Assembly: GCF_000208745.1 (NCBI RefSeq)
Contig: NC_030853.1
Location: 7,083,085-7,147,084 of the forward strand
DNA: 64,000 bases
From: Theobroma cacao
Taxonomy: Eukaryota > Streptophyta > Magnoliopsida > Malvales > Malvaceae
Direction: 5' to 3'
Shown: positions 24,026 through 34,266 of the stretch, piece by piece
How the letters are laid out: each line of letters starts with the position of its first letter
Numbering within the stretch: position 1 is the stretch's first letter
The notes under the pieces: model-generated
Told to the model about the DNA's origin: nothing
The model's input: the letters and a program-made list of their open reading frames with translations, nothing else
Database searches by the model: none
Made by a program: the position numbers and the translations under genes

Positions 24026-25520
24026 TGAAGATAGATGTGCAACTTGTTGCTTACTTATAAAAAGGCACAAAAGTTTATTAAAGTAAATGAATTCGTACAG
24101 CCACCGACACCGTAAATGGAAAGAGATATCGAAATAGACAAAGGATTTTAAGAGCTTGCAGCCGTAAACATACCAAGTCTGACGTCGTGGTTTTGGGAAT
24201 GAGAGACACTAGGTAGGCGTAGGACTAGCAAAGTATTTATGAGCCAAACCATGGGTTTCAATTCAAATTTAGATGTGTAATCTAAACTATGGCTGACATG
24301 TGTCCACTTTTAAATGGGTTATGGGTTTGGTCGGGGATTTTTAGTGAAGGCTCTGGGCTAAGTCGGGCTTGGTTGATGGGTGTTATTATTGGGGCTTCGT
24401 TTTTGCACCTGGGTTTTGTGAGCAAGACACTTCATTCTGAAATTTTGAGCTTCTTTGGTTTTTCATTGGACGTCCATTTTTTTTACTTTTTTGGCATATG
24501 GAATATAATAGAAATTAGAAGTCAGACAAGAGGTGAAAATAATAAATAGTAGTTGAAAGGCATTAAGTGTTCTTCATGAAAGGAAGATTCAGAGGGAAAA
24601 ATTAGCGTGTAGATGGAGGCATTAATTGATCATTCGAGGCAGCATTAATGTCAGTACCAGAGGTGGAAAATTATGGCCTGCTTTCTCTCCTTTTATAGAT
24701 GTTGTTTCTCTTTTCTTTTCTCCTTTTTTTTATTTGCTCTATTGCTTGGTTTTTGTTTTTCATGGTGACCTGCTACGTTCCGTCCCTAGTGAATTCTTTT
24801 TTCTTTTCTGTTTATTCTTGCTCCAGTGGACATGCTCTGCTTCTTTTCTTTTTGCACCGTACTTAGTGGTTTCCTTTGTTATTTTTGCAGTTCTCTTCTA
24901 CCCAGGATGGTTTATTTATTTTTTCTGTTTATTTGATTTATGGAATTTGAAAACTTTTTCTCGCCAAACTTGAAAATTACATTATATATTTTCTTGTCAG
25001 TAAAAATTTAAAATATCATTTCAGCAACTTATTCATTGTCAAATGCAGATGTGATTGTTTTAGTTATTTCGATGAACAAAATTACTCCTATATATATATA
25101 TATATATATCAACAACAACCCTTCTCAAATTCCCGACTGGAATATCCAGCTACAAAATGTCAAGTATATATGTTTGTTTATTTCGTGTGTACAAATTTTA
25201 TACTGCTCGTTCATACATGTTTGTACGCATTGATTTCTAATATATCTATACGTACTTTCAATACAAAGAGGAACAATAACTAATGTAACACTTTGGGGAG
25301 ATCTTGCATGTGTACTCTATTGATGATGACATTATAGGAATGGAAACCAAGCCTATCATGATATGACTTGCACAGTACCTTTGATAATTTTTATTGCATA
25401 TTTAAAGACTAGATGACATCTTCCAATGATACAGTACCTGTGGGTTAATTACGTGTTCCTTATTTATTTACTACTTTGTTTATTTTCGAATATCTTATTT
25501 CAGGTAACGATATACACCTT
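24026..25520. other. Intergenic DNA, no supported gene
   Basis: AT- and T-rich. ORFs at 24289-24549 and 24626-24973 encode Phe/Leu-rich low-complexity peptides typical of T-rich DNA. A short (AT)n run lies at 25091-25110. Confidence 0.6.
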
Positions 25521-25530
25521 TGTTGCAGGA

Positions 25531-25665
25531 ATCAAGGATTTTGATTGTACTGGGGATGGTATTATATTGACTGCAAATTATGCATGAAGACGTTGCAACA
25601 AATAGGTGACAGTTTCCGATGCCCAGATGCAAATCATGGCCAGCAACCGCATCACCTATGGTATG
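25531..25665 (+). pseudogene. Fragment of a replication protein A (RPA1) C-terminal zinc-finger domain, frameshifted
   Basis: Reading from 25531 gives IKDFDCTGD, then one base must be skipped at about 25556 to continue as WYYIDCKLCMKTLQQI and GDSFRCPDANHG. The WYY-x2-C-x2-C-M-K ... F-x-C pattern is that of the zinc ribbon in the last OB fold of RPA1, which binds single-stranded DNA. A possible acceptor site (TTTGTTGCAG) ends at 25528, and TGGTATGC at 25664 could be a donor, so this may be one exon. No other RPA part was found nearby. Fragments like this are often carried by Helitrons or Mutator-like elements; the carrier here is not identified. Confidence 0.5.
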
Positions 25666-25669
25666 CATA

Positions 25670-26420
25670 ATCTAGACTTTTTTTCCTTGAAGATCATAAT
25701 AATCATTATAAAATAAGTTTTGCTATTTATTAAGGAGTTCTTTTTTTAAATAGACCCCATGCATAAGGCGTTTCTGATAATAGATCTGCCCATAATTTTA
25801 ACTGTTTTTAGTCAAGATAATTAAAATTTGGACAAAATTATCCTTAATGAAACCAACCCATTTGTTTGGCTCCACGCTTTAATCTCAAACCTATTAACGG
25901 GTCAAGTGTGTTTACAAGGTGTGTAACTCCTCAATTCTCATCTACAGACCGTACATCTCCTTAGAAGCAATTCTGTCGAAAGCATTCCTCGCCAACTCAA
26001 CTTTCGAGCATTTTTCGCAGTGGTAGAAGCATTTTGGAGCGGTTATTATTTGTATAAAGGTAGTTCAGATATTGAGCAGTGAGAGGAAGTTCACATTATG
26101 CGGAGAAAGGTATAATATATTTTTATTTTATTTTAAACCATGTGGAGAAATGTTTTTAGGGCTATTGTTATTCTTCATGTTTTTCATTTATGGTTTTTGA
26201 GCATAAACCTATGCATATTGCTTGTTCATATTGATATTCTTGTTGTTTGAAATTGTTGAATATAAACATGAAGGTGGTATTGTTGGTGTTGTTGGGGTCG
26301 AAAGGTGACCGGGCATGCGTGATTGGTTGATATGTATGTGTTATGACCCTTTGATAGGAATTGGGTTTAGGGTTTAGATATTGCGTGATTGAGGGCTTGC
26401 TTAGGTGGTTGGCACCTTAT
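25670..26420. other. Non-coding DNA between the RPA fragment and the minisatellite
   Basis: No recognisable frame. A partial early version of the minisatellite motif (GCGTGATTGGTTGATATG) already appears near 26316, so the tandem region may have been longer. Confidence 0.5.
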
Positions 26421-26790
26421 GCATGACTGGATTTTGGCATGGGGTCACTTAGGGTGTGCGTGATTGCATTAGGGTTTAACATTGCATGATTAGTTGATAT
26501 GTCATTGCATGACTGATTGATAGGTCATTGCGTGACAGCATGACTGGATTTTGGCATGGGGTCACTTAGGCTGTGCGTGATTGCATTAGGGTTTAACATT
26601 ACTTGACTGGTTGATAGGTTATTACGTGACTGATTGATAGGTCATTGTGTGACAACATGACTAGATTTTAGCATGGCGTCACTTAGGTTATTTGTGATTG
26701 CATTAGGGTTTAACATTGCATGACTGGTTGATAGGTCATTGCATGAATATTGTTCAGGCATGGCGTCACTTAGTGTGTGCGTGATTTGAT
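26421..26790 (+). repeat. 117-bp minisatellite, three copies plus a partial one
   Basis: GCATGACTGGATTTTGGCAT starts at 26421 and recurs at 26538 and, with changes, 26655, so the period is exactly 117 bp. Each unit contains GGGGTCACTTAGG, GTGCGTGATTGCATTAGGG and TTTAACATT, then two or three shorter sub-repeats of the type TGACTGRTTGATAGGTCATTGC. A degraded fourth unit follows to about 26790. Non-coding. Confidence 0.8.
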
Positions 26791-27193
26791 TAGTTGTTCT
26801 TAGCATTGCATGGCTTGTTTATAGATCATTGTGTGATTTAATGTTAGTAATTGTGTGACTTATTGATTAGGCATTGGGTGACTGTTTTTTGTATGAAATT
26901 GCGTGAGTGTCATAACTGCATGAAATTTATCTGTATGGCATTGTATGACCGACATTGCATTCATTCTGTATTATTTTGGGTCAACTATAATGCTTTAATA
27001 TGCATATGTTGATTTACTTAATAATCCATGCTCGACACTTGCATTAATTATTCTATTTCAGGGTTGTCTAAAAATAGTTAAAATTATTGTGAGGGTTGGA
27101 GGGTCGGTTAGAATTCGATCCCCATCAAACGAGGAAGATAATGATCATAAATAGAAAAGTATGGTAAGATGAGACGTTAAGCGGAGACGCACC

Positions 27194-28985
27194 ATGGACG
27201 AGGAGGTCCGTTCCCAATTCGCTATTGCTGAGGCCCTAGGTGCTTTTGAGGCTCCTGATTCTCCTCCAATGGCTCTTCATGCTGCTTCTCCTATTGCTAC
27301 TCCTGCTGTAATTGTCGTGACTCCTCACGCTGCTCCTCTTCCTGCTTCTACTGCTGCCCCTCATGCACAGGCGGGTAACTCACCGTTGCATCCTCAAATG
27401 ACTACGAGCTTTAAGTGAGAGATGAAACAGATGCAAACATAGTGGAAGAAGGACCTACAGTCAATACAGACGGAGATGTAGATGGACATGCAAATGCAAA
27501 TGCAATTGTTGTGGATGGAGGTTGACTGTGACATACAGATGCATATGCATGCAATGCAGTTGGAGATCTAGCAAGCAATGTAGTTGGAGATCCAGCAGGT
27601 AATGCAGTTAGCGATCCAGTAGGCGATGCAGTCACTACATCTGCATATCCAGCAGTCACTACAAAGGTTGAAGGATCAGATTACCGGTTGGCTAATTGAA
27701 CGTTATGAGGTATGAGCTTTTATCTTTTGTCATTGTCTGAGTTATAACATGTACGATGTATAAACTGTTATAATGTGTTTGATTTTTTCAATTGTTTAGA
27801 GTCGATTGATGGGTGAAGAGGTTGGTGCGCAAAACAAAAAGGGTAGCGGTACTGGGGTTAATCTTGAAGATGCAGGTGGCATATTCAGTCAATTGCATAG
27901 GCTCTAAGCTCACTTCCCACTACCCTGATTGAAGATCATCTTACGAGTAGTCCAAGTACAACTTCCCCACATCCTGCTCCTATCCCATCTTCACTAGAGG
28001 CCCCAACATTGTTAGCGAACATTTTCTCCTAAGGCTCCACCTCTATCTTAAGTCGAAGAGGTACCTTATCCTGCAAGTAGTCCAACTACAACTTCCCCAC
28101 GTCTTGCTTGTGTCCCAACTCCACTAGAGGCGCTCCCCCCCCACATAAAATGAGATCAGACCTTTTCCTGAGGCTCCACCTCCACCTCAGGTCAAAGATG
28201 CATGTGTGAGCTTAGCCATCAAATACCTTTGAAGCTCATACGTTAACTTGTTATTAGTCCAACGTAGAACGAAAGATAGTTTGAAGGATAGATATGAGTC
28301 CTTCATGAAAAATGATCAAGCTAGGTAAAATGATAACAGTACATGATATTAGGGTTAAAGGTTCTAAGGTATTTATTCCACAGACCTTTTGACGTGCGTA
28401 TTATAAATATGCAATGTTAACATTTTGGGCATTAAAGGACAAAAGGGCCTTGATTTTTTTCGGCTATTTGAGATGTCGACTGAGCTGTTGGACAACCAAC
28501 ACATTGATGCATGCACCAGCGTCATGTGTAAGCGGGTGCACGAGCACCATCCACAACTCTATAAGCAGAGAATATGAATCACTGACAGCTACTTCTATGT
28601 AAGTATATTATATTTTAATGAGTTGTAATTATTCAAAAGTATGGGGTGTGTATAAGTTAATGGCATCTAACTATTGTGCGTAATGTAATTGACAGCTTAT
28701 TTAATTGGGTCTGAGCCAAGAAATGAAGCCTCCCTTGATCGATAAGACATTCAAGGTGACTAAGGTGGTATTGCCAAACCATGTGCTTAAGTATGTGAGG
28801 GGTGGGAGTCCTCTGTGGGGTTTGCCATGGCACGAGGTTGACTTAATTCTCATATTGTGCTTTTTCAGCGACTATTGAGTGGTAGTGCTCATCAACTTGC
28901 TGAATTGGAGTATGATGTTAGTCGACTTACCTTACAGTCAGACAGATGTAATGAAGTTTGGTTTGCGTGATAAGTAGATGAGTCC
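27194..28985 (+). pseudogene. Decayed Ulp1/C48-type cysteine protease gene, as in Mutator-like elements
   Basis: The 5' part (27194-27416) encodes an Ala/Pro-rich N-terminus. It continues, through several TAG/TGA codons, into a Met/Gln-rich coiled-coil segment (27420-27715) built of MQLEIQQ-like repeats. The 3' part resembles the C-terminal domain of plant Ulp1-like proteases: LFEMSTELLDNQHIDACTSV (about 28466), ITDSYFY before a GTAAGT donor at 28600, then after a presumed intron WHEVDLILI (about 28828) and a VVVLINLL strand. The expected catalytic His-Trp after the aspartate reads Tyr-stop (TATTGA, about 28873), two transitions. Such genes are commonly carried inside plant Mutator-like transposons; terminal inverted repeats were not located. 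The segment is cut off by an LTR at 29003. Confidence 0.55.
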
Positions 28986-29002
28986 ACTAACAACATTGCT
29001 TT

Positions 29003-29680
29003 TGTCACGACTCAAATTCTAGGCCATGACTGGCGCATGGGCCCAATGGACATAGCCCACTAAGCCCAAGCAAGCCTATTTATGTGACCTGTTCATTATT
29101 CCATCAAAAGCTGCTAAGTCACATTTCATAACTTTGAATCAAAATAATACTAAACATTGCCAACTCATAGTGGCATACCGACCAAGTGTACATATATTGT
29201 CTAAACGTGCAATTTAATAATTTACATCACTTGTACATATTTACAACAAAATGACTCTGAGTTTCCAGCGGAGTGACCACAGTGAAGGTGTAGCTACGGA
29301 ATGCCATTGATACCTACCAAAGGTACGAATCTACGAGGTCACCTCGACCTAGTTACTGGCTGCCTCTTGATCTGTAAACATGAAGTTAAAAACGGTGAGT
29401 ATAAACCCAATGAGTGAACAAGAATGGGAACAAGCAAACAATAAGGAATGTTTAACGAAATCATGATGCATTCATTTTTCAAAACAATGCAATTTATTTT
29501 AGTTCTTATTAAAACCCCTCATGTACCCCACATGAGTAAATCACCTTATGAAAAGGATCCATGTTCAACAAAGGGTTTGGAGAGTGAAAACTTTAATAGC
29601 ATTCATGCTAATCAAGTCAAATAAACGACAGGTTCTCGCTGTAGCGGAAAGGCATTCTTGCAAAAAGACACTTGAGAGAG
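29003..29680 (-). mobile_element. Gypsy LTR fragment, minus orientation
   Basis: It begins TGTCACGACTC, the inverted LTR end also seen at 34744, 50042 and 62535. It then carries GGCCATGACTGGCGCATGGGCCC and CATAGCCCACTAAGCCCAAGC, which match 50060-50120 closely. Similarity to the 50042 LTR continues through AGTTCTTATTAAAACCCCTC and AAAGGCATTCTTGCA, then stops at about 29680, where copia-type LTR sequence starts. It is the 3' part of an LTR truncated on the other side. Confidence 0.7.
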
Positions 29681-29689
29681 GTTCGACTA

Positions 29690-31424
29690 TGAAAGAAACT
29701 TTGGCTATTAGGGTTTCGACCAAAATGAAAAAAAATTTTCTTCTATTGATGATTCAACCTTTCACTTTTTTCTTTTATAGACTCATTTTTATTTTTTTTA
29801 AAGAATTTAATTAAAATTGAATTCCTATTAAGAGTCCATTTAGGTCATTCATAAAAAGTTATGGTTGCATCTTGCTACTCCAATAAGTATCTAAATTATA
29901 ATTAAATAATAAAAAATTTATTTATTTAATTATAATTATTTGATCATGTCAAAATAGGATTGCTCATTGAATAATTATTCTATTTTTTTATTATCCATCT
30001 TTAATTAAAAAGAATTAATAATAAAATAATGGAATCCCAATCAAACATGGAGTTATATAATTTATCAAGAAATTATAATTAATTATAAATAAAGAATAAA
30101 AAATTTTAATTCTTTAATTATAATTAAAATCCCCCAATATTATTTTATCTTAAGAAAATAATTATCTTAATAATAAATATTTCTCATTTTAAGAAAATTT
30201 TTGACTTATCAAAAATGATGTAATTAAAAAAACTCATGTCTCAAAGCAACAAATATACGCTTGCCTAAATAAAGACAACTCTTGTCTTAATTAAGACAAC
30301 ATATATACCTTGTCTAAATTAAGACAACTTTTGTCTTTATTAAGACAACATCTAAAGTTACCATTTTTTAACATTAATTTAATCAATTTAAAAAATACAC
30401 GCATTTCATTTTAAACAAGTTGAATTCTACAAAGCTAAGTGGAAAATTTATTTAGACGTAAATATTCCAAGCTCTAATAAACTTATAATTATTCTTAATC
30501 TCATTAAGAGAATTCAAGTTTATTAACTATGGAATCATTGCACTCTTGGATTATCTATAATTACAAGAAATAGTCCAATATTAATATTTAATATTGGTTG
30601 TTTAATTGCGAATCTTATGTTGCAAACTCTCATAACCATTTAATGACAAAAAGTGAAATTACCATTTTACCCTTTATGTTAAATTTGTCCCTAGTCTTAG
30701 AGTTCATCCAATTGATGATCCAATACTCTAGATATAGTCTTTTGAGTATTAAGATGTGATGAGTAGTTAATTCATCAATCCACTGAGCTCAGATTGACCA
30801 CCAATCTTCCTAAATTCACTAGAAGTAATGTTAATGTTATGAACTCCACTTTTTGGATACATGTTCCTTGATGCTTACCTTGATTATAATCCCAACATGC
30901 GGACTCTAGATCAATGCTATATGATGATCATGCCCATGGCATATTAAAGATTATAAGAAGACGAAATACGAGTTTACTATCCATCAGAATTACAAGTCTA
31001 CCACAAGCGGATGCAAAGGTGTGAGATTAAGGTTTAAGTAACAATCAAACTTAAACTTGATTTTCACATGATTCTAGTTCAAATTATAGTCCCATTACTT
31101 GTAGTCAACTACTTCGATGATTTAAGACTCATCATTTGCTCGAAGTGAATCACATTCCTTACGTTAGAAGTAATCTACACACTACAGGCTTAACATAATA
31201 AAGTGACTAGCGTTGTTATATGATTGTGAACAATTTTAGATTCAATTAAAATACATGTCTCCTATGTATGACTTTTCATACAAATGTATTTTAATACTTC
31301 AATAAAATTTTGGTACCTTTATAACTAGATAATAAATGCTTATTTAAAACAAACTCTTCATTTTATTATCAAAATGATCTTTCATTACAAATAAAATAAA
31401 TGGAAATAAACATGAGAATGTAGT
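29690..31424 (-). mobile_element. Tork-type copia LTR, minus orientation (copy A)
   Basis: The part from about 30475 to 31424 matches, in the same order, the split LTR at 43559-43796 and 57019-57750: TTATTCTTAATCTCATTAAG, TTCATCCAATTGATGATCCAATACTC, ATCCCAACATGCGGACTCTAGATC and AAATACATGTCTCCTATGTATGAC. It ends at GAATGTAGT, where the Athila LTR begins. In the other copy the sequence continues for about 40 bp to TTCCTAACA, so the Athila insertion lies about 40 bp inside this LTR. The left end is not certain; 29690-30475 is AT-rich, with repeated AAGACAACW-TGTCTTAATT units near 30265-30350. Confidence 0.6.
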
Positions 31425-32953
31425 TGTCGGTTTAATACACGCAAGTGCATGTCTCTAGAAAAGTAATATAAAGGTAAGTTGAGTATTGTTTCCCACAAAG
31501 ATTTGTACCTATTCTTACTAAGTATTAAATTTATAATAAAGTTGATCTTATCCAAGCACTTGATTTTGAATGATTAATTACGATAATAGTGAGTATTAAA
31601 ACTAACTAAATAAAATAGAATAAAATTTTACTAATTGTTGAGATCATGCACACATACCTTTTCAAAACTAATTTCATATGTTTATGTAAATTAATTAGAA
31701 AAGGTTCATTGTGTTCGTATTTAAAGTTGGCTGTGTAAGGTATTTAGGTATATGTCTATCCTAAATGCGAAACTATCACCTAACTTCGAAGTGAATCGAA
31801 CATAGGCTATTCAAAACAATGGTTTATTCTAAACTCCCTCTGTCGAGTTGCATTTATAGACCCAAAACATTTCAATTGGTGATCAAGTAGTGAAATGCAA
31901 TAAGTATAGAACTGAATAAACCATGCATCATCTATTAATTTTAAGTAAAGAGAAATCATATATTAAACTACATAATGAAAAAACCCAAAGTTCTAGAAAA
32001 CAAATTTAGTTCATCATTGTTTTTACAGTAAACATAATTAATTCAAAAGAAACCATCATTTCTACAATTAAAGAACAAGAAAGAAATGAAGAGTAAAGAA
32101 ATATCAAAGCCTCTTTCGATTCTTGATCTTCGGTTACTTTTGATTTCTTCTCGTTTCTTTAGTTGGAGAGCCTTTTTTTTTCTCTCAAAAACTACTGTTC
32201 AGTCACTCTCTGAGCCTTCCTTCTCAGTTGTTGAAAATCACCTATTTATAGCCCCAGAAAACCCTAAAAACTCATTTCGTGATTGGCTATAAATTCATAA
32301 ACCACATTAGAGCGCAATGGCCTTGCTCTATGGGCGTAGTGGCTTTGCTGCCTTATATATTTTTTTCATGGTTTTTCAATTGGTGCTGATGTGCTCCTTC
32401 TTGGGGGCTGCTAGCTTCTCAAGAATTTGTATGGGAGCATTGCTGCTCCCTTAGGCACTGCGGCCTTGAGCTTTGCAAGGCTGAGACGCTGCTCCTTGTG
32501 CTGCCTTGGTACAAAACTACTATAGTGCCTCATCTTGCAACTCAGTTTTCTTCTACCTCGAGGCTGATCTAGGTGAAATGGTAAACATGAACATTGTTGG
32601 TCCACCTCTTATCTTTCCTATGGTCTAAGAATCACGTTGATTAGATGTTTGTAGCTCGAGTTACTACAACATATTCAGTAAAAATCTACACTTAGTCTTC
32701 ATTGCATAGTTCATTACCATTTAATTTTTATACATTTGAAAACCTGCAAACAGAAGGACTAAATCTGCATTGGCTTAAAATAGGGCTTTTGACATGGAAA
32801 TAACTAGCATTACTTGAATTAGGATAAGTTAACATGCTTTAAACTAATCAATTAAAAACATAAAAACTTTCTAAAAACTACTTAAAACACAAGGACTTAG
32901 CTACATTAACATCTCAAAAAGTGGCTAAATAACTCTATATAATAGAGTTATCA
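31425..32953 (-). repeat. 3' LTR of the Athila-type element
   Basis: On the minus strand it starts TGATAACTC at 32953 and ends ...TTAAACCGACA at 31425, giving TG...CA ends and about 1,529 bp. It is preceded on the minus strand by the purine tract TTAAGTTTGGGGGTG (32954-32968). The start includes a palindrome, ATAACTCTAT-TAT-ATAGAGTTAT (32929-32951). The adjacent 5 bp (31420-31424, GTAGT) would be one target duplication; the partner is lost. Confidence 0.8.
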
Positions 32954-34266
32954 CACCCCCAAACTTAATATTTTGCTAGTCCTTGAGCAAAAACTAAAAT
33001 GAAACAACGTAGTTGAAGACATCAACTATGAGAATGCACCAATTCATTGATCCTTTAATTTCCTCATAAAGTACCTTGTCTTCCAAACTCCAAACAAAAC
33101 TTGGATATTATCTAAGTTCATGTTTCATCCAAGTGCATGCTCATTTTTTGAATGGATTTCCTTGTATGTGTGAAGTTTCTTAAAATGCACATCATGCACT
33201 TTGGAAAGGATTACGTTCATGCAAATCTCAACAAGCTTAGAATTTTATATGTTTGCTTCACCTTCTTCTCCACTAAAGTAAGCTATCACTTAGTTATGGA
33301 TTCTTAGGACTTTATTTAGCTTATAATTTTCGGCTGAGGTTAAGGTATGATATGGGATATATTAAGGCTCAAATCACCCTAAACACATAATTCTTCTAGG
33401 ATCTATATAGCCTTATCTTCCTTCACCAAGTACACCTTTTTCTTTCTTTTCACTTTTCATTCATCAACTAATATTTTTTTTTTCAAAATTCAACATCCCC
33501 CTAAACTTGTCTTCTTCAATGTTAGTAGAATGAATGCTTCACATCACGGTTGGAATTTTTCTCAACTCATCCTTTCTACCTTTTCAACGTTTGATCCATA
33601 TATAATTCCTAAAACAATGTACATGCTTAGGAGTGAGGGTAGTGGAATTGGAAATTTATTTACAAGCTAGGATAATTTATTTATGGTTGAGAAAGAAAAG
33701 GATAAATTTAGGCTCAAAGGGGTATACTAGGGATAAAATTTAACTAGGTTAGCTTGAAAGGCTCAATCAATCCAAAAGATGGCCTAAGTCATTCCCTAGC
33801 TATGTGTAACGTAGAATTTCACCTCAAGGAAAGATCAAACAAATTCTAAAATTCTAAATGTAGTTTAAAGATTCACACTCACATAATCATTCTCTAAATG
33901 TACATCATGATACGGTATAAGAAACATGGTGCTCAAATTGGGAAATCACATTCTAAAATGATTCTATGGACAAGAATTTCACATAATACTACAACAATAT
34001 TCATACTTGTTAAGAGTAAAAAGAATAACAAGGTAACTAGTTTTCATCATTTGATAGATAAATCAATTGTTATTGGTGCACAAACTCTAGCTTAATATTT
34101 CAACACGTTCTTAATCCTAACATGCAAACTAACTAGTTTAAACATAAATGCAATATAATAAAAGAAAATATAAATATAAAATTTCTCCCTAAACTTAAAG
34201 TGAACATTGTCCTTAATGTTCCTGAAAGTAAAGAAAGAGAATACTGCCCTAAACTTGCAGACAAAG
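32954..34266 (-). other. Non-coding end of the Athila-type internal region, with polypurine tract
   Basis: After the polypurine tract (32954-32968) the sequence is degenerate, AT-rich and without a long frame. It separates the third ORF from the 3' LTR, as is usual in this group. Confidence 0.55.

Noticed and set aside
24626..24973. Phe/Leu-rich 115-codon ORF resembling a membrane protein
   Set aside because: T-rich DNA automatically gives Phe/Leu codons; no conserved motif.
27103..27122. GGTTAGAATTCGATCC resembling a tRNA T-arm
   Set aside because: No matching acceptor stem, D-arm or anticodon stem within 75 bp upstream.
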